Shown in pieces: positions 56,175 to 64,000 of a DNA stretch of 64,000 nt; the first letter of the stretch is position 1; every line of letters begins with the position of its first letter. Source of the DNA: Undaria pinnatifida (lineage: Eukaryota > Sar > Phaeophyceae > Laminariales > Alariaceae); the NCBI GenBank assembly GCA_012845835.1, contig JABAKD010000019.1:7460994-7524993 (forward strand), read 5' to 3'. Both the position numbers and the translations under genes were made by a program. Below the pieces are notes generated by a model that did not search any database, was not told the DNA's origin, and worked only from the letters and a program-made list of their open reading frames with translations.

Positions 56175-56920
56175 CGCTGTTCGTTATTTTACACATACAG
56201 CAGTAGTACCAGGTATGATACAGGTACCAAGTACCATCATGTGCGTGTTGTGTACTCGTCTTTTTGCTTCCTTCAGTTATGATTGCCCTCTCTCGGTCCC
56301 CGTGTTTCCACGCCCCCGCAAATACCACACGTACTGCCGTTCAGAACGTGACATCAACAAGCACACCGCACAGCGCAGAGCAATTAGCTCTGCACAAGCA
56401 CCTCTTGGAATCTAATTTACGTGTTTCAGTTGCAGTCTTACTTGCGCGAGCGTCCACGGAGCGGAACCCTGTGCGTTCTTTGGAACACACAAAGTACCAC
56501 CAGGTATTATGCGAAGTACCAGGTACCAGGTACCGGTAGTACGTGTGTATTCGTCTTTTTGCTTTCGTCGTTTTTTGTCTTCCATCTATCTCGGTCCTCT
56601 TCGCGTTTATTTCGCAAATTACACCCGAACTACTGACGATCAGAACGTGACATCAACATACAGCACAGCACAGACAGGGCAATCAGCTCCGCACAAGTAG
56701 CTCTTGGCTTTATCAAATCGCTAGTTGCACTAAATCATGAGCCTCTTCTTTCTGCCCCCTTCACATTTAGTTAGAATCTTCCTTACGCCAGCGTAGCGGG
56801 CGGCTGAGCGGAGCCCTTATAGATATGCTTCGAAATATATAAATAGCTGTGGACTTAGCTGAGCTGGGGGTGCATTTATTGTGATTCAACAAAATGTAGT
56901 ATGTACAAACCTTGTGTTGT
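56175..56920. repeat. repeat remnants incl. hairpin-terminus copy (56690-56821)
   Basis: GCGGGCGGCTGAGCGGAGCCCTTATA, split around 56797-56821, is a degraded terminus of the hairpin family; its body matches 48425-48540. Two ~150 bp segments (56270-56400 and 56550-56700) share TTTTTGCTT, CAGAACGTGACATCAACA and AGCACAGC. No gene is supported. Confidence 0.5.
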
Positions 56921-56924
56921 TGTA

Positions 56925-58763
56925 CAGTGGTAACCCATTTTAAGGCGTACCGGTTTAAGACCATATTAGAGATAGGACCAGAAAAATCGGCTGGTCACGA
57001 CAAAGAAAACAGACAAGACCAAATTGCCCCTTATCCCCTGACTCGGTCCTAGGGCCCAGATTAACGAAGAGCACGGAAAATCGTAATTCGATTATTTTTT
57101 TAATTTCATGAAAAATACAAGAAAAAATCGACTCTGCTTCTCATCAAGGAATGGCGTAGTGCGCTCTAGAATTAAGAAACGCGAAAGGGTCAACGAACAC
57201 CCGTGGGCAACGACCGAGGCGAGCGATGGCTTGCGTCCCCCCCGGAGCGCCGCGGTTAGCGGCAGATTGTTTTCGCAGGCAGCGGCTAGGAGGCTATGGC
57301 TCTAGGCGTCTCTTGGTTGGACTGGCGCCGCCCCGCCGCCCCACACGGGCAGCAGCGACGGGGATATAGCGGTCGAATTTCTGAGCGAAGTCGTGATGTG
57401 GTAGTTGGTCGTGTAACATTCGAAGTGCAAGGCGACGAAAATCTGGGTTTGTGGCTGTCTCGGTTGTTTTCGAAGCGTCGCAGGCGGTCTGGGCTGTGCT
57501 AAGGGCCGTCGGAAGCCGCGCTGCAGCTGCTCCGTCCTACCTCTCGCAATTGTGGCTTTTCGCCTCTCAATCAGCCGACGACATGGCACCAATTCGCGTG
57601 GGCGGCTTCGGTTACATGGAACATGCCATGCCTAGGTGCACAAACTCCCCAAATTGAATTTCGATTTTCGACTAAGTTCGACCCAATAAGTATTTTTTTT
57701 TACTTCTTTGTTGAATTTGATTTTTCGTAATGTTCATGAGAATGCCTGCTCGGTGATTCATTTTTTGACTAATCAGATGCATATTACATCCAATTCTACG
57801 AAAAAATCGAATTTCGATTTGGCAAGTTCCTCGTTATTCTGGGCCCTTAGGGCCCCGTCCAAACGAGGAACAAAAAACGAAAAAAAAACGATAAATGGAA
57901 GATCCCTTCGTTTTTTTATAAAAAAGCATGTTCATTCCAAACGACATCCAATAATATCTTCTAAAAAAACTGAAAATTATCATCTTCCACGCTAAAACCC
58001 CCCGTGCAACTTGACAGAATAATTCAACCACCACAGCACACCGATTTGCGGCAAATGCACCTAACGACACAGCTGAACACACCCAACTCGCACACCCGAG
58101 GCTCCCCTGAGAGTAAGCGGTGCTCGTGATCCAACCCACTCCCCCGGGAGTGCTCTAGAAGTTGTATTTGGTCATGGTTGTTTGTCGGCAGCCGTTGGAT
58201 TAGCGAGTGGCACCCTCATCGAAGAATATATTGCCACAGCCACGTCATGACCCTCTGGTTTCTTGCATAGCCACCGCTTGGTCATGCCCTACCCATATAT
58301 GCTGGCTTCGACGGCGGGCAAACACTGTGGCAACCGCACGCACTACCCCGCCCACCGTGCGCCTGCGAACCGGTCACCCTATGTTCCTCTTCGCGCTGTT
58401 TATCCCATATTCCGTAATTTTTTAGCCCATTTCGCTTGTGTTAAATGGTTTTGGGATGAAGAAAACGAAAAAGCAAAACGGGTTTATCGGGATCTCTACT
58501 GCTAGTTTCTGCTACCTGACCAATGAACTCGGCTATTCTTTAATTCTGCTTTTCGTTTTTTTCGTAATTTTTTCCTCGTTTGGACGGGTCCTTAATTCGG
58601 GAAAATAATGCCTGTGCACGTTATTTAAGACCCCTAGCTTGACCCAAGACAGCCCAAAAGCAATCGCGAGCATGTCGTTTTCCTCCTATATGAGACCGTT
58701 TTCGGAGATAAGACCAGGTGTATTGGCTTGTCACGAGGTGGTCTTAAAATGGGTAAACCGCTG
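56925..58763. mobile_element. decayed TIR element (Tc1/pogo-like ends) with nested MITE
   Basis: Left end CAGTGGTAACCCATTTTAAG, right end CTTAAAATGGGTAAACCGCTG in reverse. The CAGTG...CCCATTTTAA form resembles ends of pogo/Tc1-type elements. TA precedes the left end but is missing on the right. The interior has no transposase I can recognise. Confidence 0.5.
57850..58591. mobile_element. PIF/Harbinger-like MITE, 742 bp
   Basis: Ends GGGCCCCGTCCAAACGAGGA and TCCTCGTTTGGACGGGTCC are inverted repeats (with two differences) continuing about 15 bp further into A-rich text. TTA flanks both sides (57847-57849 and 58592-58594), the 3 bp target typical of PIF/Harbinger. The interior frames are short with no transposase. 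Confidence 0.7.
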
Positions 58764-58789
58764 CTGTGGTAGTACCGGTACGTGGTACA

Positions 58790-59390
58790 GTATGATACTT
58801 CGAGCGATACTGGCATGTACAAAAGAGCACGTATACGGCAAAGCACGCAGCACGGCAAAGCACGGCACAGCACCGCACAGTATTGCTCCGCACGGCAGGG
58901 CAAGGCAACTCACGGCACCGCACGGCGGTGCGTTTGCTGAACTGAGCTGATCTAATGTGCCAAGCTGAAGTCAGCTGGGACCTGGTATGATCATACTTGT
59001 GGATCTAAAAAAAAGGGTGAAGGAAATCACAGAAAGAAAGCTGGACCTACGGTAGGAAGAAGTGTACATGTAGGTACAGCAAAGCAGCACGGCACAGTAG
59101 CACCGCACAGCGCCGCATGGCGCTGCGCTCTGCTGAGCTAGCGCTTTGTTGCGCTGCTGAGCTGAGCTGAGCTGAGCTGACGAGCCAAGCTGAGCCAAGC
59201 TGGGGCCTGATATGATGATACTACATGCACGAAGGATTAGGTACAGCACGGCACAGCACGGCACAGCACCGCGCAGCATGGCACAGTACCGCACCGCACG
59301 CCACGGCACGCCAGGGAACGGCACTGCACGGCGCTGCGCTGCTGAGCTAGCCCTGCGGTGCGCTACTGGGAGGAGCTGAGCTGATGATGT
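58790..59390 (+). repeat. GCACGGCAC / GAGCTGAGCT low-complexity clusters
   Basis: Three clusters (58840-58945, 59080-59215, 59240-59390), each made of GCACGGCACAGCACCGC-like units and then GCTGAGCTGAGCTGAG runs, and followed by a GGACCTGGTATGAT-like text. Confidence 0.75.
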
Positions 59391-59394
59391 GCAT

Positions 59395-60000
59395 TTCTCG
59401 CAGTACTCCTCGATCGCTTTCTCCGAGGATTTGCGGGGGCGCGACGCTACCGCCCCTGCATCCGTCCTGGGTGGGTTTCCTCGCACGTCTTTCCGAATCG
59501 TACACTTCTTGATGAAACCGGCGAGCTCTTGCAGTCTCTTCCCCGAAATATTGCCGGAGATACATGAGCCAAGCTGAGATCATCAGCCGGGACCTCTGGT
59601 ATATGAAGCTCGTGCAACTACAAAAAAAATTGTAGGAAGAAACCAAAGAAAAGCTGGACCGTTCCGCAAGTAACGAAAGGAGGCGGTGTCCAGGTAATAT
59701 GTGGTATTCCCAAAAAACAGGAGTTTTGAACTTAAGGGAAGCAAAAAAGTTCCGGAAGACGTTCAGCTTCCCGAAAAAAAGGCCTTTTAAACTCGAATTT
59801 GAAACAAAAATCAAAATCCAAGCGCTGAGAAGCACTGTTTCAGGCATCCGCCCGCTCAGCTGTTCCGAGAGGAGAATATATTAAAAGTTAGTGTGGGAAG
59901 CGAAAAAAATGGAGGCCGCTCCGGAAATCGATATTTGTAAGTAGTTCTACAAGGGGCTTCGCCGGCGGCCTGGACGGCCGCCCGTCGCCGCCTTGCGTAA
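59395..60000 (+). repeat. long dispersed repeat, copy 1, with hairpin terminus
   Basis: About 59800-60000 matches 61890-62075: CTGTTTCAGGCATC, CCGCTCAGC, AAATCGATATTTGTAAGTAG, TTCTACAAGGGGCTTCGCCG. The hairpin CCGGCGGCC-TGGAC-GGCCGCC is at 59962-59982. On the minus strand the terminus ends CCCCTTGTA at 59948. Confidence 0.65.
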
Positions 60001-60159
60001 TACCTAGATTGTTAGCAGCATTGTGGCTGAGGATGGGGACCAGACATATTGCCAAGAGTTGAGAGCGCTCTACACATGTTAACAGCATGGTGGCGAAGGA
60101 TGAAGATCAGACGTACTGCCAAGAGTTGAGAGAGCTCTACGCGCTGTCCACGTTTTCTT

Positions 60160-60492
60160 TTTTTTACCTCACGCCATTTATTATCCTCACATTAATCTCG
60201 CGCTCCTTCCCAGTCGTAGTAACTTAGATTCGGGGTCACATAGCGGGCCCTCCTCTCCCCTCCCCACTGCGGTACGTGCCTTCATTTTTTCCGCTAGAAG
60301 AATTCAGCATATTTGTTCCCTCGTCGACTCGCGTCGAATTGTGCCTACCCACGCTGCTGGGCGTTATCAGCAGTTGACCCTTTTTTTTGCAAACAAATTC
60401 AAAATTTCGCCACGGTGGGAATCGAACTCAAGGACCAACGCTAGTAGTATTCGGGGGTAAGCTACTAGACCACCGGGGTGCCGTAGTAAAAG
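60160..60492 (-). repeat. tRNA-derived SINE-like element, copy 3
   Basis: The best head of the three: on the minus strand CGGCACCCCGGTGGTCTAG, TAGCTTACC, then TTGGTCCTTGAGTTCGATTC, CCACCGTGGCG. GTTCGATTCC is a near-perfect B box. Body anchors match copies 1 and 2. The 3' end is AATAAATGGCGTGAGG plus an A-rich tail. The acceptor stem does not pair well, which argues for a SINE rather than a tRNA gene. Confidence 0.65.
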
Positions 60493-60584
60493 TGACGCTG
60501 CTGCTGTACAGACTGATGTTACCAATCGAGCACTTGGTCGTGAATGATAAGTATTGTAACACAATGTCATCTTATATTAGGTTT

Positions 60585-60955
60585 TGAACTAATGAAAACT
60601 TACTAAAAACGGGCGACCGGTGTAGTACGCAGCTTGCAAAGATGACTGTCGGCCCTAAATTCGTCGAACTCACAGTTGACGTTGGTAGAATAATTTAATA
60701 AAATTAGTGTGACATTATCTATTTCTTACCTCAATGGAAAATAATGTTCATGTCACTTAACACGCCAATGTGATCGTCATGGTTCATTGCAGCCTTCATG
60801 TTCATTATTACTATTGATTGCCTGATAGGTTTTGACTCATCACAACTTACTAAAAACGGGCGACCGGTGTATTACGCAGCTTGCAAAGACGACTATCTAC
60901 TCTAAATTTGCCGAACTCATGGTTGACGTTGTCAGAATAATTTTATATTTATTAA
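60585..60955 (+). repeat. direct repeat, two ~125 bp copies 245 bp apart
   Basis: ACTTACTAAAAACGGGCGAC, CGGTGTA and TACGCAGCTTGCAAAG, GAACTCA, GGTTGACGTTG, CAGAATAATTT occur at about 60597 and 60845. The TACGCAGCTTGCAAAG text also appears next to family A/C copies at 5515 (reversed) and 35830. Confidence 0.75.
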
Positions 60956-60964
60956 ATACGCATG

Positions 60965-61225
60965 TACTCGAATCTTGGTCACAACCCTGATACCTGCATT
61001 GTATGCTGTTCAGCTCTGCCTACTCCATGCGAGAGGCTCGACCGCACCTACATACCTTCGAAACAGACGCGCAACGACAACAACAGAACGCTAACTGCTG
61101 TACTGATACGTGATACCTGGTATCATACGTGATACGCTTGTGTGTGTCTTGCTAATCTTGGACACTGGTCACACAGATCCAACCCGCATTGCTTAAGGCT
61201 GCTCACAGCTGGTGATAACTACTAT
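60965..61225 (+). repeat. dispersed direct repeat P, copy 1
   Basis: Matches 62415-62705: GTACTCGARTCTTGGTCACAA, GCATTGTATGCTGT, CTGCCTACTCC, GCGAGAGG, CTGGTCACACAGATCCAACC and GCTCACAGCT. The copies are about 1.45 kb apart and clearly diverged; they are not LTR-like (no TG...CA borders seen). Confidence 0.75.
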
Positions 61226-61379
61226 TGTTGTGTGTTCTGGTAGCATATGGAGGATGGCGATGCGAGAAGGTGCAGGTAGGGAGTATGACGTGTTGCAGGT
61301 GGGAGCGTCTTTACTTCAAAGCGAATATATGCGGCGGAATGCGAGAAGGCGATCTATCACTAGCAATGTGACGCGATGA

Positions 61380-61560
61380 CCTACAGCGTAGCGCCGTAGA
61401 AAACCCCATCACAGCTGCTGCTGTATACCTCTGCAGCCACGTTGACAGTAGATACGTGCGGTAACTCCATCACAGCTGCTGCTGTAGATAACATTCGTGT
61501 AGATTACTGCTGTACATACCACACGTGCTGCTGTAGAATATATGCGCGCAGCCCTCTAAT
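61380..61560 (+). repeat. CAGCTGCTGCTG hairpin cluster
   Basis: ATCACAGCTGCTGCTGTA twice, then TACATACCACACGTGCTGCT. The same arrangement is at 63783-63935 and, more loosely, at 3830-3990. Confidence 0.6.
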
Positions 61561-61659
61561 CTCTCGGATTAACGAAGCCTGGATGGCAAATATTTTGTGG
61601 GCGTTCCAATTACATCCTAGATTGTACCTCGGTACTGCTGGATGATACTTCGTCGAATG

Positions 61660-62235
61660 AGACCTGGCATGTACGAAAGAATAAGTACGGAACAGCACGC
61701 AGCACGGCACAGCACCGTACCGCACGGCAGGGCACGGCACTGCGCGGCGCTCTGCTGGGTTAGCGCTGCGGTGCGTTACTGAGCTGAGCTGAGCTGAGCT
61801 GAGCTGGGACCCGGTATTACGATACTTCGTAAACAAAGTAACACAAAGAGAAGCCGGGTTTGAACGTGCAAAACACGGCGCTTTTCAGATGAAAACGCGC
61901 TGAGGAGTTCTGTTTCAGGCATCTGAGCCCGCTCAGCGGTCCGGAAAGGAGAACATCTTGATGTTAGTGTGTGAAAGGAAAAAAATGGAGGCCACTCAGG
62001 AAATCGATATTTGTAAGTAGTTCTACAAGGGGCTTCGCCGACAACCTGTGCGGCCGCCGGTCGCAGACTCAATGCCAAGACATTGAGAGCGTGCGCTGCG
62101 CACTCCACTCTGAGAAGTGTGTGGTGTGTAAATAGTTCATCAAGGGGCTTCGCCGACGACCTGTGCGGCCGCCGGTCGCAAACTCAATGGCAAGACATTG
62201 AGAGCGTGCGCTGCGCATTCCACTCTGAGAAGTGT
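61660..62235 (+). repeat. GCACGGCAC cluster and two hairpin-terminus copies
   Basis: A GCACGGCAC/GAGCTGAGCT cluster (61685-61805) is followed by the 59800-60000 repeat and then by a ~117 bp tandem duplication: CAAGGGGCTTCGCCGACRAC, CTGTGCGGCCGCCGGTCGCA, AAGACATTGAGAGCGTGCGC at about 62027 and 62141. Confidence 0.75.
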
Positions 62236-62414
62236 ATGATGAACTTGATTTGTATCTGGTACGAGTATGTCTTCACAGTCTGTTGTTGAGCAATAACGGA
62301 ATTCCTCAGGTAAGACGAACTTGCTGCATCCTCGGCACACGCACCCCGGGCGCATTATGTATAAGTCGACTTGCTCTTCATTCAGAACGTTCCCGAAAAT
62401 AAAACGACCGTAAG

Positions 62415-62705
62415 ATACATACGCGTGTACTCGAGTCTTGGTCACAACCCTGACACCCGCATTGTATGCTGTACAGCGCTGCCTACTCCGTGCGAGAGGT
62501 TCAACGGCACCTCCTATGACATACCTTCGAGACTGACGCACAACTCAATAACAGAAAGCTAACAGCTGCGGTACCTGATAAATACGTGATACAACGTGCC
62601 GCCGGTACGACTTAGCTGTCTTTTAGGTGTGTGTATCTTGGATACTGGTCACACAGATCCAACCCGCGTAGTATATGACTGCTCACAGCTTGTGATAGGT
62701 ACTTT
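62415..62705 (+). repeat. dispersed direct repeat P, copy 2
   Basis: Second copy of 60965-61225, with the same order of anchors. Confidence 0.75.
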
Positions 62706-62739
62706 GTATGTATTGAATCATGATACATAGTACTGTACG

Positions 62740-63670
62740 TATCTTCAATACGTAGCCGACGCACGCATGCTGCTGCTGTATCTACGCGCATCCTGACCGG
62801 TCTCAGGAGAACAAAAGGCGATAAAAAAGCTTAGTCCCGCGTGCATGTGCCATTTTTTTATTTCGAAACCCTCAACTGGCTGTCTACCATGTGATCGAGA
62901 ATCGAGAACTTGCTGATGATCCATCTTCTTGAACAACAAAGGAAGGATGTGTTGATATTGCAACACGCACGGCAGCGTTGAACCTGCAGACAGGATTCTG
63001 ACCGCCATGTCCCGGTTACAAATAGCTGCAGCTGTATTCTATGACCTGAAGGTTTGGCGGTCATCGTACTCATGGTATGTTGACTCTACCTCGTGAAAGC
63101 GGGAGAATGCTAGCGTTTCCTTGCCGATTACCCGAAAAGCGTACATACGCGGCGAAAAATGTTAAGGCGGCCTAACTAGCTCCTCAGGCCACTGTTTATG
63201 GTACGCCGATATAGGCCATGGTTCTTGATCTTTACAAGATTCGCCTGAAGTAAGATCTATGTACACTGCATGGTGGAGACGAATATTGGTTCTGACAATT
63301 TCCATGATCGAAAAGTCCACCGAAAAGGAGTGTCCCGTCCCGATCTCAGGCTGAGATCGGGACAAGGTAGTTCTTCTCCACATGTTGTCTCGAGTATAGT
63401 CCGCAATTTTGCCCCCACGCGCACATACGCATGGAACAGCAGTAATTCGCGAAGATGCAGCAGCCCTGTGGGCCATTTGCCGAGCAGCTGCTGCTTGACC
63501 CTCGTGCATCTCGACCGCCATGGTCTGTAGTGTTTTGTGGCGCTGCGGCGCGTTTGTGTGTGATTCGGCTTTTCGAAATCGCACAACCACACGTCTAAAA
63601 AATGCCAACGAATATATTGAACATTGCTGCTAGCTTCTGCATCTAGAGTCGTTTTTACCATACACAGTTT
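62740..63670 (-). other. low-repeat region with possible unidentified exons
   Basis: Minus-strand frames 62858-63073 (LDHMVDSQLRVSK end) and 63162-63608 (MEIVRTNIRLHHAVYIDLTS, then PWPISAYHKQWPEEL) look more protein-like than their surroundings, and few repeats occur here. I could not match splice sites or a family. A perfect 12 bp hairpin (GTCCCGATCTCA / TGAGATCGGGAC, 63337-63363) lies inside. Confidence 0.25.
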
Positions 63671-63782
63671 GTAAATCTCATGTCGGCATCCTGATCTTTA
63701 GGCGGCGAAACGAATGTCAGGAACATCTGTGACCTGGGTCGGGGTACCATAAACAATGGCCTCAGCTCCGTAGAACGGTGCC

Positions 63783-63940
63783 ATCACAGCTGCTGCTGTT
63801 CAACTGCGCAGCAACGTGGTACATGGATGAAACTGCTGCTGTAGCTCCGCCACAGCTGCTGCTGTACATATGCGGCATATGACGTGTAGATTGCTGTACA
63901 TGCTACACGTGCTGCTGCTGTAGTAGGTTACATGCGTATT
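63783..63940 (+). repeat. CAGCTGCTGCTG hairpin cluster, second copy
   Basis: CACAGCTGCTGCTGT twice, GTGTAGATTGCTGTACAT, then CTACACGTGCTGCTGCTG; parallels 61405-61545. Confidence 0.6.
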
Positions 63941-64000
63941 AGAGCCTGGTATAGGGTAAAAACCTGGGGGGTATATGATATTGATATACACCCCCCGAAA

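Noticed and set aside
60410-60492. Functional tRNA gene on the minus strand
   Set aside because: A and B boxes are good but the acceptor stem does not pair, and the same head occurs in two other copies with a shared 250 bp body; a SINE explains it better.
60965-62705. LTR pair (repeat P at 60965 and 62415)
   Set aside because: Copies are diverged, have no TG...CA borders, no target duplication and no retroelement genes between them.

Overview
The window looks like nuclear DNA of a eukaryote with intron-rich genes and a very high load of mobile and tandem repeats. A multicellular alga, most likely a brown alga or another stramenopile, fits best: GT-AG introns of 150-700 bp split two conserved protein genes, CTG/CAG-rich runs are everywhere, and there is a Copia element with a DD35E integrase. 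That is an inference; no rRNA, intact tRNA or marker gene fixes the taxon. Very few of the long open frames are genes. Most are open only because they lie in low-complexity or tandem DNA.

Layout. 1-5.5 kb: a SINE-like copy, a 225-237 bp tandem array, a decayed Copia pol, two related palindromes and dispersed repeats. 5.56-8.85 kb: a fold-back element with 566 bp terminal inverted repeats. 8.9-11.2 kb: repeat families C and D. 11.27-14.46 kb: a non-coding LTR element whose 338 bp LTRs look identical. 14.7-23.2 kb: a ~320 bp tandem repeat interrupted by a full-length Copia element (16471-22847, 515 bp LTRs, GTGGA target duplication). 23.2-26.3 kb: AT-rich, repeat remnants only. 26.4-28.6 kb (minus): exon candidates of an unidentified membrane-protein gene. 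28.96-32.1 kb (minus): an eight-exon PP2A activator (PTPA) gene, the best-supported host gene. 32.3-47.4 kb: dispersed families, tandem arrays, a second SINE copy. 47.6-48.2 kb: two exons of a protein kinase N-lobe. 48.4-64 kb: repeats again, including an inverted pair of family H carrying a Helitron/Helentron-like insertion with PIF1 helicase remnants, a Harbinger-like MITE nested in a larger TIR element, a third SINE copy and GCACGGCAC arrays.

The two recognised host genes (PP2A activator and kinase) have no visible functional link and sit as islands in transposon DNA. The strongest mobile-element observations are (a) an 875 bp insertion whose empty site is visible in a paralogous repeat copy and which ends in a hairpin 11 nt from its 3' edge, and (b) about eleven copies of a terminus of the form GC-rich hairpin, 12-16 nt, then CCCTTGTA, which may be the ends of an undescribed Helitron-like family.
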